Of a stretch of 15,074 bases of DNA, positions 1 through 7,533 are shown piece by piece. Within the stretch, counting starts at the first letter, position 1. Every line of letters starts with the position of its first letter. The translations under genes were made by a program, and so were the position numbers. The notes beneath the pieces were generated by a model that was not told the origin of the DNA, searched no databases, and was given only the letters and a program-made list of their open reading frames with translations. The DNA is from Caryophanales bacterium UBA4100 (lineage in GTDB: Bacteria; Bacillota; Bacilli; Paenibacillales; UBA4045), in the NCBI GenBank assembly GCA_002383285.1, contig DFXU01000043.1, forward strand, positions 380-15,453, in the 5' to 3' direction.

Positions 1-33
1 GATTCGCGAGGTTCACAAAGGTTTTAATTGTAA

Positions 34-1359
34 TTATTCCGTATTTCCTTGTTCTAGTTGGTTTCTTGTTATTTTCACTTTATTTATTTTCTTATTGTCT
101 GCTGTCTCAACAGTAAAGGTATATCCTTTAAATTCGATCGTTTTCTTCAAGTATTCTAAAAAGTTCGATTTATATCCGAGTTGTCCGGTTATGAAACCAC
201 CTATCGTATCATAATCTTCTAATGGAAATTGAGCATCGATGAACTTACCCACATCATGCAAACTTAAAGTTCCTTTGACTAATAAGGTGTTCTCATCTAT
301 TTGCATATATTCAAATTCTTCATCGTCGTGTTCATCAAAGATATTTCCCACAATTTCCTCTAGCAGATCCTCTAAAGTCACGATTCCAGCGGTCCCACCA
401 AATTCATCAATCACTACAGCTAAATGAATTTTATTCTTTTGGAAGTCACTGAATAGGTCATCTGCTACTCTAGAAACAGGGACGAAGTAGGGCTCCCTTA
501 TTATATTAAGCAAATTAAATTCTTTCTCAACACCATTTTCCAAAAAGTAAAGTATATCCTTGACGTGAAGTGTCCCAATAATGTTGTCAATATTACTTTC
601 GTAGACAGGGAATCTTGTGTACTTTTCAATATTTATAAAATGGACAACCTCTTTAAGTGTTGTCCCCACAGGTATCGCAATGATGTTAGTTCGATGAATC
701 ATAATATTCGAAATAATCGTATTATCAAACTCAAATATGTTATTGATCATCTTTTTTTCGGTATCCTGTATAACTCCTCTTTCTTCCCCTACATCAACCA
801 TCATTCGGATTTCTTCCTCTGTAACCTGTTCCTCGTTAGCTTGTGGATCAACGCCGAATATTCGAACCATTCCATTCGTTGATAAAGTTAAAAGTTTAAT
901 AAATGGAGAAGCGACCTTAGACAGTAGCGTTAGAGGTCTTACGACAAACATGGCAATAGACTCGGCTTTCTGCATCGCTATTCGCTTAGGGACCAACTCA
1001 CCAACTACTAATGTAAAATAAGATAACACGAAAGTTATAATAACAACTGAAATGGTCTCTAGCCACTGCGTAGAAAGAGGCACGCCTAAATTAGAAAGAA
1101 AGCTTGCTAATTGACCAGCAAAGCTTCCAGCGGCAAATGCACTAGCCAAAAAGCCAGCAAGTGTAATTCCTACTTGAATCGTTGCTAAGAACCGACTTGG
1201 CTCGGATAACAATTTTTGTAGCAATATTGCTTTTTTGTCTCCCGCCTCTGCCATTCGCCTTATTTTATTATCATTCAATGAGATTAAAGCTATCTCTGAA
1301 GCCGCAAAAAAGGCATTCAGCACAATGAGTAATATCAGTATCAAGATCTCAATTGACAT
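34..1359 (-). CDS. CNNM/CorC-family membrane protein with DUF21, paired CBS and CorC_HlyC domains (hemolysin family, probable Mg2+ exporter)
   Basis: Membrane protein of 441 residues from the ATG at 1359. That start is preferred over an in-frame ATG at 1446 because a GGAGG lies 5 nt before it and the family normally begins with the hydrophobic first helix. Residues 1-165 form the DUF21 region with about four hydrophobic segments (near 4-28, 57-85, 103-125 and 130-160). Two CBS domains follow at about 215-330, then an acidic linker (EIVGNIFDEHDDEEFE) and a C-terminal CorC_HlyC domain at about 350-435 containing DYDTIGGFI. Family knowledge: relatives such as B. subtilis YhdP/MpfA export Mg2+, and the CBS pair senses nucleotides; the old name 'hemolysin' is misleading. 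The start overlaps a decayed upstream reading frame by 11 nt, which suggests it was once translationally coupled to it. Family assignment is firm; the transported ion is inferred. Confidence 0.93.
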   Translation of the reverse strand: MSIEILILILLIVLNAFFAASEIALISLNDNKIRRMAEAGDKKAILLQKLLSEPSRFLATIQVGITLAGFLASAFAAGSFAGQLASFLSNLGVPLSTQWLETISVVIITFVLSYFTLVVGELVPKRIAMQKAESIAMFVVRPLTLLSKVASPFIKLLTLSTNGMVRIFGVDPQANEEQVTEEEIRMMVDVGEERGVIQDTEKKMINNIFEFDNTIISNIMIHRTNIIAIPVGTTLKEVVHFINIEKYTRFPVYESNIDNIIGTLHVKDILYFLENGVEKEFNLLNIIREPYFVPVSRVADDLFSDFQKNKIHLAVVIDEFGGTAGIVTLEDLLEEIVGNIFDEHDDEEFEYMQIDENTLLVKGTLSLHDVGKFIDAQFPLEDYDTIGGFITGQLGYKSNFLEYLKKTIEFKGYTFTVETADNKKINKVKITRNQLEQGNTE

Positions 1360-1689
1360 GTAGTCCTCCGAAGTTACTAGCTTTGAATAGCGCTCGTTCA
1401 ATACCATACCATAGATAAAATTGGATGTCATTGTTGTAACATACATTTAGGGCATCTAAATCAGTTAAGTACGAATCAGAATTTCTAGTGAAACGTTTGC
1501 GCTGGATAACACCAGATAAACGCATATCCCAACGACTGCTGACCAATGAGGAAAGCTCATTAGCTTGACAGAGCGTGGCTGGGATTGTATTCGTACGACA
1601 GAGATAATATTCTCTTCCGTAGAGAATCGTTGGAAGGAAGTCCTCGGTGATGGAAGAGCAGAATTCCGTTCAGATCTTCGGAAAATCAT
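1349..1689 (-). pseudogene. Probable decayed small gene (about 113 residues originally), function unknown
   Basis: I do not recognise the product. On the minus strand one frame is open from 1669 down to the TGA at 1349-1351 and reads like real protein, rich in Trp, Tyr and charged residues (for example SRWDMRLSGVIQRKRF and YNNDIQFYLWYGIERALF). It has no start codon: going upstream it meets an in-frame TGA at 1670-1672 and then runs into the segment DDFPKI. An ATG at 1687-1689 with an excellent GGAGG 5 nt before it lies one frame off. Restoring one base right after that ATG and reading the TGA as Trp would give an intact 114-codon gene that overlaps the next gene by 11 nt. I therefore read it as a gene with one frameshift and one nonsense mutation. 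Alternatives are sequencing errors, or a real 74-codon leader ORF starting at 1689 in the other frame. Confidence 0.5.
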
Positions 1690-1788
1690 CTACTCCTCCA
1701 CTGATTCTCAATCATTTACTTTCCGACCTGTTTGGTAACTTACGTTTAACAATACTGTTTAGAATCCTTTGATACAAAGCTCCAATGG

Positions 1789-2559
1789 CTATGTAGTTAC
1801 CTTAATATTCAATAGCCTGGTTTTCGTGACCATGCCCGCACTCTCCAACGTTCTCTTAGATGCTTCATTATAATACCAGCATCCGCTGATAGGTTTTATC
1901 CCCTGCTGACGACACCATTTTCTTAATAGCAGAATAATAGATTTGCCGATCCCTTGCTTTCGATAGGCCTCATTCGTTAGCATCCCTATGCTGGCGTGAT
2001 CATTGAACATCTTAGATTTTTCTATAACTCCAATTCCATGTAACACATTCCCTCTATAGTAGGTAAAAAGCTCTCCGTTCGCAATCCGCCGTTCATATTG
2101 GTCGAGAAATTCTCCTGAAATTTGTTGAATCTGTGCTAGATCATCCATATTTGCTATGCGAAATTGGTCATCATCCAGAATAATTTCCGGTATATCTACA
2201 TGACTCTCTTGAAAAAAGTATGCTTGTTTGCTGATGATGAAGTCTTTATCTATCGCCAAGCTCAAGAACAGTTCATCACAGGTCGGAACGAAAAGAGATT
2301 TACATGCATGATGCTCTATTACATGGTTAAACATCCACTGTGACTGCATCTGAGAGGAGCGACGGATGTAAAATTGGGTCAGAAGTTCATTATTATGAAT
2401 AGCGTAATATCCAACTGCTTGTGACCCATCTTTAATCATATAAAAAGCCGAGGCTTGAATATGCTCCTCCAAGAAGGAATCAATTGGTGAGGATAGTTCC
2501 AGAATGTATTCTTCAATGAGATGTTGAACTTCTTCGATTAAACATTGTTTTGTTATCAT
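1789..2559 (-). CDS. GNAT-family N-acetyltransferase
   Basis: Predicted soluble acyl-CoA-dependent N-acetyltransferase of 256 residues. The C-terminal half (about 130-252) is the GNAT domain. The acetyl-CoA pyrophosphate-binding motif A is seen as RKQGIGKS at 200-207, after the strand ASIGMLTNEAY, and motif B is suggested by NEASKRTLESAGM at 231-243. The N-terminal 120 residues have no obvious motif; they could be a diverged second GNAT fold, as in several two-domain acetyltransferases. The start ATG at 2559 is preceded by GAGGAG about 8-9 nt upstream. The gene is separated from the decayed gene downstream by about 100 nt and is divergent from the exported protein at 2750, so it is probably a single-gene unit. 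The substrate cannot be deduced. Confidence 0.85.
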   Translation of the reverse strand: MITKQCLIEEVQHLIEEYILELSSPIDSFLEEHIQASAFYMIKDGSQAVGYYAIHNNELLTQFYIRRSSQMQSQWMFNHVIEHHACKSLFVPTCDELFLSLAIDKDFIISKQAYFFQESHVDIPEIILDDDQFRIANMDDLAQIQQISGEFLDQYERRIANGELFTYYRGNVLHGIGVIEKSKMFNDHASIGMLTNEAYRKQGIGKSIILLLRKWCRQQGIKPISGCWYYNEASKRTLESAGMVTKTRLLNIKVTT

Positions 2560-2749
2560 CGCTTGTCTCTCCTCGTTATATGTAGGCTGTTTCTTACATA
2601 ATAATTCAAGCCCCTAACATCGCAAAGGGAAAGTATGCCTTAAATTAAACTCCCTTGTTGTAAGGCATCTACATTGGGAATACTGGGTATTATTCTCTGT
2701 TATTGAATGACACTGGAAGGGTAAGAGGACGTACGAGAGGAATATACCT
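2560..2749. other. Divergent intergenic region with two interleaved inverted repeats
   Basis: This 190-nt gap separates the divergent GNAT and fibronectin-domain genes and must hold both promoters, but I see no convincing -35/-10 pair for either. It does hold a perfect 8-bp inverted repeat, ATGCCTTA at 2635-2642 and TAAGGCAT at 2661-2668. A 6-bp pair, AAGGGA at 2625-2630 and TCCCTT at 2651-2656, interleaves with it. The arrangement could be an operator or an RNA structure, or chance. Confidence 0.35.
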
Positions 2750-4168
2750 ATGGGGGAGAATGTAATGTTGACTTTCTATATTCGTAATAAATGCACCTTA
2801 CTACCGTATTGTTTTATGATATCTCTAATAACAATGTTAATGCTGTCCTATATACCAATTAATGAACGCAAAGTTATTGCAAGTTCATCTCCAGCTACAC
2901 CAACAGGACTAACAGCAACCCCTGGAAGCTCTATGGTAACCTTGAGTTGGGATGCGAATAGTGAATCGGACCTTATCTTTTACCGAGTCTACAAAGATGG
3001 GCTGCATTATCGTACTTACAACAAAGATACTACAACCGTTGAGATATCAGGTTTGAAGGCGGAACAGGACTACATGTTTGGGGTATCGGCAGTAGATGCT
3101 TCGAACAATGCATCCGCCATAACCGAGGAAATCTCAGCGCCGCTTTCAGTGCCGATAACGCAGACGACAGTTGTGGGGATTCCTTCTGAGAGCTTCCCGC
3201 AATTAGACACATTCTTCAATATTAGTGTAGCAGGCCCTGTTATACCTGGACTAGAGCAGGATTTAATTCCACAGGGGCTTGCAATTGAGGAGAATCTCAA
3301 TTGGCTCATAGCCTTCAATTATCGCCTTGGTAAGAACTCGGCCATGCTCACAATTATAGACCGAACTAACGGTATCTTCGTCAAATCAGTAACCATATAT
3401 AATGCTGACCAGACACCGTATACCGGTCATGCAGGTGGAGTTGTCGTGACATCATTCGATGTGTGGATATCAGGTATGGGTTATCTGCACCGAATCCCTC
3501 TTGAGGATATTGTTAATGCTCCCAATCGGTCTAGAGTTCACATTGCCGATCGATTTAATACCGGTAATGTTGCAGCCTTTACCTTATATCGAGACGGTGT
3601 ATTATGGGTAGGCGAATTTCATGAGGCCATCGACTATCCGACTCCTATCTACCACCATAAGACAACCCGCAACGGAAGATCCAATCGTGCTTGGATGATC
3701 GGATTTACGCTAAATCCCTCTACTGGCAAACTTCCCAAAGGCAAATATCTTGATGATCATACGGCTGTAATTCCTGATAAAATTTTATCGATTACCGATA
3801 AAATTCAAGGTGCTGCAGCATTACCTAATAGAGGTCTTGCATTGAGTCAATCGTATGGACGAACTAATAACTCTATGATTTATTTCTATGAGGATGTATT
3901 GAGCCAACCACCTCATTATTATTCTTCCGTTGGTGGTTCATTGGTTCCTTCGTGGTTCTTGGATGATATAAGTCTAGAATCTGAGTTTATTGCACCTCCA
4001 ATGACAGAGGGTATCGTTGTCCAGGACGGATTTCTTCATATATTGTTTGAATCAGCTAGTAAAGACTTTCTTACAACAGATACCACCGGTTCTGATCTCG
4101 ATCTTGACAGCAATCTATATCCATTAGATAGAATCTGGATAATAAACTTATTCAGACATCACTATTAG
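2750..4168 (+). CDS. Exported protein with one fibronectin type III domain and a large beta-rich C-terminal domain
   Basis: Predicted secreted or surface protein of 472 residues. A hydrophobic segment at about 16-36 follows a basic N-terminus (IRNK) and ends before VIASSSP, so it could be a signal peptide cut near residue 44 or a membrane anchor. Residues 49-132 are a fibronectin type III domain, with the typical start PTGLTATPG, the core VTLSWDAN and the YMFGVSAVDASNN strand. Residues 150-472 form an unrecognised beta-rich domain, perhaps a propeller, with strand-like segments such as IPQGLAIEENLNWLIAF and VLWVGEFHEA. The start is uncertain: ATG at 2750 has AGAGG about 9 nt upstream, while ATG at 2765 has GGGGGAG about 6 nt upstream and would drop five residues. 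It converges on the next gene with only 7 nt between stop codons and no visible terminator. A role in binding surface polymers is only a guess. Confidence 0.8.
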   Translation: MGENVMLTFYIRNKCTLLPYCFMISLITMLMLSYIPINERKVIASSSPATPTGLTATPGSSMVTLSWDANSESDLIFYRVYKDGLHYRTYNKDTTTVEISGLKAEQDYMFGVSAVDASNNASAITEEISAPLSVPITQTTVVGIPSESFPQLDTFFNISVAGPVIPGLEQDLIPQGLAIEENLNWLIAFNYRLGKNSAMLTIIDRTNGIFVKSVTIYNADQTPYTGHAGGVVVTSFDVWISGMGYLHRIPLEDIVNAPNRSRVHIADRFNTGNVAAFTLYRDGVLWVGEFHEAIDYPTPIYHHKTTRNGRSNRAWMIGFTLNPSTGKLPKGKYLDDHTAVIPDKILSITDKIQGAAALPNRGLALSQSYGRTNNSMIYFYEDVLSQPPHYYSSVGGSLVPSWFLDDISLESEFIAPPMTEGIVVQDGFLHILFESASKDFLTTDTTGSDLDLDSNLYPLDRIWIINLFRHHY

Positions 4169-4175
4169 CAGAAGC

Positions 4176-4526
4176 TTATCTTAGAGACCAGAATGATTTC
4201 TTCCGAATAGGGGTGTGGCGCTCTGCACGGCTCACACGTATTCCTCGCTCTTGATTTTCCCTCGTTTGAATCTCTTGCGTTTCTTGAATCATGTGCTGCT
4301 CCTCAGCCTGCAATTTATCATTAGCAACCGCTATCTCAGCTCGTGTATGATTCATCACATCTAGCTGCCGCTCTATTAAATTCAATCGCTCCACAAGTGA
4401 TGCATTCTCGAGTTGAATTTCCTCTATTATCGTATAAAGATACTTCATGGTAAGCTTCGGTTTTTTCGGAGAGAGTTGTATTGCTTCTTCAGCTTTATGC
4501 GATACTGGTTCCAATGGAAATAACAC
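4176..4526 (-). CDS. Hypothetical coiled-coil protein, possibly 5'-truncated
   Basis: Unrecognised 116-residue protein. Residues from about 28 to 92 are strongly helical and coiled-coil-like, with Glu/Gln/Leu-rich heptads (IIEEIQLENASLVERLNLI and following). The last 25 residues are basic and end in IRKKSFWSLR. This architecture resembles the C-terminal half of MerR-like or DUF3967-type proteins, in which a helix-turn-helix precedes a coiled coil with a basic aromatic tail; no helix-turn-helix is present here. The start is poor: the GTG at 4526 directly abuts AAGGG, a TTG at 4514 is better spaced, and an in-frame stop lies about 21 nt upstream of the GTG. It may be the remnant of a longer gene that lost its N-terminus. 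Its promoter would lie in the 84-nt gap behind the kinase gene, where I see none. Confidence 0.5.
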   Translation of the reverse strand: MLFPLEPVSHKAEEAIQLSPKKPKLTMKYLYTIIEEIQLENASLVERLNLIERQLDVMNHTRAEIAVANDKLQAEEQHMIQETQEIQTRENQERGIRVSRAERHTPIRKKSFWSLR

Positions 4527-4610
4527 CCCTTCTATAGTAATGGTTTCCTATAATACAGGAGTGCCATTAAGAATACTGTCGAAGTGTGTTCCATGTCCGT
4601 TTTTTTTATC

Positions 4611-6479
4611 CTATATAGATCCCACGGGAAGTAAGATATCGATCGTTGTGCCTTTATTCTCACGACTTGTAATACTAAGTGTCCCTTGATGAGCTTCAAT
4701 GATTCGCTGACATATCATAAGACCTAAACCGGTTCCATTCTCCTTCGTTGTAAAGAAGGGCTCTCCAATTTTCTGAATGATCGCTTGCGGAATGCCAGGT
4801 CCCTGATCGCTAATACGGATCAGAAGATGTTGATCATTCATTAACTCGACCAAGATGTTAATTTCCCCACCGAAGGGCATTGATTCGATCGCGTTCTTGA
4901 TCACATTGATGAATACCTGCTTCAGTTGGTTTTCATCACAATGAATTTTTGGTATCTGCTCAGCATAATCACACGTAATATAGACGTTTACTAGAATCGC
5001 TTGTGTCTCTAATATTGAGATAACACTGTTTAATATCTCACATATATGATTACTATGAAACTGCACGAATTGTGGTTTAGCTAAGGTCATAAATTCGTTT
5101 ACAATATCATTAATTCGATCAAGCTCACTTAGCATGGTTGATAAATGCGAGTGATCCTTTCCCAATTCTTTCTGTAGCAGCTGTGTAAATCCTCTCAGAA
5201 CTGTAAGTGGATTTCGGATTTCATGAGCCACACCTGCGGCTAGTTGTCCGATAACAGAAAGCTTCTCCGATTTAATGAGAATTTCCTGAGAGTGCTTTCT
5301 CTGTGTTAAATCTCTAAGGACACTCAGAATAGCCATTCTTCCCATGAAATTGTGTATTCGAATACTCGAAATTTCCACATCAATATATTCGCCATCGCAG
5401 CAAATTACTTTTGTCTCAGTAAAAGGGGAGAGGCTGTCATTCTGCATCACCTCATCCATGATTTTCTGAGATTGCTCATAATCATCGGGATGGAATAAGT
5501 CGGCTACATTCCTACCAATCAATTGTTTGGGCGACACCGTTCTCGTAAGCTTCTCAGCAGTAACGTTCATATAAATAATTACACCCTGATCTGAAACCAC
5601 AATAGGCTCTGGTAGAAATTCGATAAGCTTCTCATAGGTGTGAGCACTCTCTCGAAGTGATTGCTCTTCCTTACGTCGCTCAGTAATATCTCTAATCACA
5701 CTCTGAATGAAAGATTCCCCTTTTAAATTCCTAACCTCTACACTAGAGATTTCTACCTCGATGATACTTCCATCTAAACCCACCAGCTTATATTCTATGT
5801 AGTCATTCGGCTCTTTGTTAGATTTAAGCTGAATTATTCGTTCTCTAGCAGTCTGTGTGCTATCCATATGTATAAATTCATAGATGGACTTCCCCACAAT
5901 AGAATCCTCATTATCAGTTTGTATAAGCTTCATAGTTGCATCATTCACGTAAGTAATAATGCCGTCTATATGTATGACAGTCGCTTGAGGTGAATATTGC
6001 AGCATTCGCCGAAATCGCTGTTCACCTTCTATTAACGATTGTTCAAACTTTCTCTGTTCAGTTATATTTCTACATAAGAACTGGATTGCAGGCTCTCCCT
6101 TATATATTAAGGGTATAGCTCTTACTTCAACGGTAATAGTCAAGCCATCCATTCGGATTAATTCTAGCTCAACTAATCCTGATGGAGTGCCATTCTCCAG
6201 AAATCTCTTCTGAACATCTTCAAGATCCACCCTATGATCAGGATGCAGAAACTGGCGTATATCCTTTCCAATTATCTCAGCCTTCTGCTGAGCACCGATC
6301 ATTATAACTCCCGCAGGATTAATATAGACAATACGATTCTCACAATAAACAACAATTGGCTCAGGCGATAATTCAACTAATGACTGATGCTGCTCTCTAC
6401 TTAGGTTTATTCTGCCATCCAAATCGGGATGATCCTCATATCGTCGTCCATAATTTACCCTATTCATATAATCGACCAA
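4611..6479 (-). CDS. Soluble multi-PAS sensor histidine kinase, sporulation-kinase (KinA/KinE) type
   Basis: Sensor kinase of up to 622 residues that autophosphorylates a histidine and passes the phosphate to a response regulator. Three PAS domains lie at about 30-145, 152-275 and 283-395, each ending in the usual RxITER/DLTQR linker. HisKA follows with the H-box AHEIRNPLTVLRGF (phospho-acceptor His419). The catalytic domain shows the N-box around N529, G1 DQGPGIP (558-564), the F-box FFTTK (575-579) and G2 GTGLGL (582-587). There are no membrane segments, so it should act in the cytoplasm. The H-box closely resembles that of Bacillus phosphorelay kinases, making Spo0F a plausible partner. 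No response regulator is adjacent, which also fits a phosphorelay kinase. The start is TTG at 6479 or ATG at 6467; neither has a strong ribosome binding site. The signal sensed is unknown. Confidence 0.93.
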   Translation of the reverse strand: MVDYMNRVNYGRRYEDHPDLDGRINLSREQHQSLVELSPEPIVVYCENRIVYINPAGVIMIGAQQKAEIIGKDIRQFLHPDHRVDLEDVQKRFLENGTPSGLVELELIRMDGLTITVEVRAIPLIYKGEPAIQFLCRNITEQRKFEQSLIEGEQRFRRMLQYSPQATVIHIDGIITYVNDATMKLIQTDNEDSIVGKSIYEFIHMDSTQTARERIIQLKSNKEPNDYIEYKLVGLDGSIIEVEISSVEVRNLKGESFIQSVIRDITERRKEEQSLRESAHTYEKLIEFLPEPIVVSDQGVIIYMNVTAEKLTRTVSPKQLIGRNVADLFHPDDYEQSQKIMDEVMQNDSLSPFTETKVICCDGEYIDVEISSIRIHNFMGRMAILSVLRDLTQRKHSQEILIKSEKLSVIGQLAAGVAHEIRNPLTVLRGFTQLLQKELGKDHSHLSTMLSELDRINDIVNEFMTLAKPQFVQFHSNHICEILNSVISILETQAILVNVYITCDYAEQIPKIHCDENQLKQVFINVIKNAIESMPFGGEINILVELMNDQHLLIRISDQGPGIPQAIIQKIGEPFFTTKENGTGLGLMICQRIIEAHQGTLSITSRENKGTTIDILLPVGSI

Positions 6480-6499
6480 GCTTTCTATCCATTTTTCTC

Positions 6500-6528
6500 A
6501 TTATACTTCCAATTATTGCGTTTATAAA
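6500..6528 (-). promoter_or_regulatory. Sigma-A-like promoter for the histidine kinase
   Basis: Reading the minus strand, TTTATA (6523-6528) is separated by 17 nt from a perfect TATAAT (6500-6505). Transcription would begin near 6493, some 14-26 nt before the two possible start codons of the kinase. The -35 matches the consensus at four of six positions. The location between a hairpin and the gene supports the call; it is otherwise a motif match only. Confidence 0.5.
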
Positions 6529-6556
6529 GACATAATACTAGCATTATCTTCGTAAT

Positions 6557-6592
6557 TTTAAGAAGGAGGGGGCTCTCCCTCTCCTTCTTAAA
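6557..6592 (-). terminator. Strong hairpin closing the small-protein operon
   Basis: A 16-bp stem (6557-6572 with 6577-6592, one G-T pair, otherwise perfect) encloses a CTCT loop. It begins 1 nt after the stop codon of the last small gene. On the minus strand the stem is followed by AATTACG and not by a run of T, so it is not a textbook intrinsic terminator. It may act as an mRNA 3'-end stabiliser or a weak terminator that separates the spore cluster from the kinase gene. Confidence 0.6.
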
Positions 6593-6593
6593 C

Positions 6594-6869
6594 CTACCTT
6601 GGACGCTTTATCACATGATTTAACCAAGGTCGATGTACTGGCATCCCACGCTTAACCTGCTTCACTTGGATACCAGATAGCTGAGCAATCATTGTACTCT
6701 GGTAGCCAGCAAGCGAACGAAGCTGCTCTCGTATCAAGGATATCGGTATCTGATATTGGCCAGCGCTCATTGCTGTATGCTCCATTATATTAGCTAGGGC
6801 AGCTTGACTCCGAGCTATTGCTTGTAGCATCTGCAGTTTAGCTTGCTTAAGTTCATCGTGATGGTTCAT
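6594..6869 (-). CDS. Small helical protein with basic tail, third of a trio
   Basis: Unrecognised 91-residue protein. Residues 1-70 are predominantly helical and Ala/Gln/Leu-rich, with the segment ALANIMEHTA resembling the A-x-ILEA segment of the two upstream neighbours. Residues 66-91 are basic (KQVKRGMPVHRPW and ending in KRPR). It overlaps the preceding gene by 4 nt (ATGA) and has GAGG 4-5 nt before its ATG, so it should be translationally coupled to it. A strong hairpin lies directly behind its stop. Homology to the other two small proteins is weak and rests on one short segment. Its setting in a spore-surface glycosylation cluster suggests a structural or assembly role, which is inference. 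Confidence 0.75.
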   Translation of the reverse strand: MNHHDELKQAKLQMLQAIARSQAALANIMEHTAMSAGQYQIPISLIREQLRSLAGYQSTMIAQLSGIQVKQVKRGMPVHRPWLNHVIKRPR

Positions 6870-7210
6870 GTATCCTCATCATCCGAGCTCATCAAGCTGC
6901 CAAATAAGGAGGATGAGGAATCAGAGGAATCCATATCCTCATTCTTATTCAATAGAATCTTCAGATTCTGAGCTAACCCATTCTCCATCTTGACGATACC
7001 ATCAATGACTTCGATGAGCTGAGCATGAACCTTCGAAGCCTGCTTCAGTTGAAGCTTGTGATCTGGGAATGACCCATCTCGCACGAATTCACATAACCAA
7101 TTTCTACTCTTCTCCGCTTCAATTGCCTGAGCTTCTAAGATATAAGCGATATGACCCTGAATACTTGTCATCGACTCTACAATATAAACATACGCTTCAT
7201 TCCTATTCAT
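6866..7210 (-). CDS. Small helical protein with acidic Ser/Asp-rich tail, second of a trio
   Basis: Unrecognised 114-residue protein. Residues 5-90 are helical with the segment HIAYILEAQAIEAEKS near 20-35 and MENGLAQNLKILL near 76-88. Both segments align with equivalents in the gene just upstream (ELARILEAKR and LEQALADNLELVI), so the two are probably diverged paralogues. The last 25 residues are almost only Asp, Glu and Ser (MDSSDSSSSLFG, MSSDDEDT), an unusual acidic tail that could bind cations, be phosphorylated, or pair with the Arg-rich N-termini encoded further upstream. The ATG at 7210 has GGGGAG 8 nt before it and overlaps the previous stop by 4 nt. Confidence 0.78.
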   Translation of the reverse strand: MNRNEAYVYIVESMTSIQGHIAYILEAQAIEAEKSRNWLCEFVRDGSFPDHKLQLKQASKVHAQLIEVIDGIVKMENGLAQNLKILLNKNEDMDSSDSSSSLFGSLMSSDDEDT

Positions 7211-7497
7211 TCCGGCATCTCCCCAATGTGCAGCTCAGCGATGACTAGCTCCAGATTGTCTGCCAACGCTTGCTCCAAGTCACCAAGACTATTCAAATAT
7301 ACGGCAATACTCTGTGTAACCTCTAGTGACAATGCTATCGCTTTCTCACCACTGCCGAACGATTCCGGTTGATCTGGGATCGCCCGTACAAGATGGCTGA
7401 CCTGAGCAGCCACATACCTCTTGGCTTCTAATATTCGAGCCAGCTCATGGTGTGATTTCATCATGAATTGTACATTAGCAGTAATTTGCTGCTCCAT
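7207..7497 (-). CDS. Small helical protein, first of a trio
   Basis: Unrecognised 96-residue protein, helical throughout. It carries ELARILEAKRYVAAQV near 18-33 and LEQALADNLELVIAEL near 73-88, both shared in pattern with the following 114-residue protein. The ATG at 7497 has a strong GGGAGGG 7 nt upstream. It is the first gene after a 93-nt gap that contains a sigma-K-like promoter, and its stop overlaps the next start by 4 nt. There is no signal peptide, membrane segment or enzyme motif. By position it may be a structural component of the spore outer layer, comparable in size and context only to CgeA/CgeC of B. subtilis; I do not claim homology. Confidence 0.78.
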   Translation of the reverse strand: MEQQITANVQFMMKSHHELARILEAKRYVAAQVSHLVRAIPDQPESFGSGEKAIALSLEVTQSIAVYLNSLGDLEQALADNLELVIAELHIGEMPE

Positions 7498-7533
7498 TCG
7501 CGACCCTCCCTGAGTTTACACGGATTCTACTCA

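Noticed and set aside
1360..1446. N-terminal extension of the CorC-type protein to the ATG at 1446
   Set aside because: The extra 29 residues are polar and unlike the family, and the ATG at 1359 has the better ribosome binding site.
1465..1689. 74-codon minus-strand ORF with ATG and strong GGAGG
   Set aside because: The start signal is good, but the protein is low in complexity and the neighbouring frame over the same stretch reads far more like real protein. I treat the ATG as the start of a frameshifted gene, while keeping the ORF as an alternative.
1360..1788. Mg2+-sensing (M-box) riboswitch ahead of the CorC-type gene
   Set aside because: I looked for the conserved M-box blocks on the minus strand and saw none, and the region reads as coding sequence.
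1749..1790. Intrinsic terminator behind the GNAT gene
   Set aside because: Only a 5-bp CTTTG-TAT-CAAAG stem without a T run is visible, too weak to call.
4447..4689. 80-codon plus-strand ORF between the coiled-coil protein and the kinase
   Set aside because: It mostly overlaps the ends of two minus-strand genes, has no credible ribosome binding site and has a composition typical of antisense shadows.
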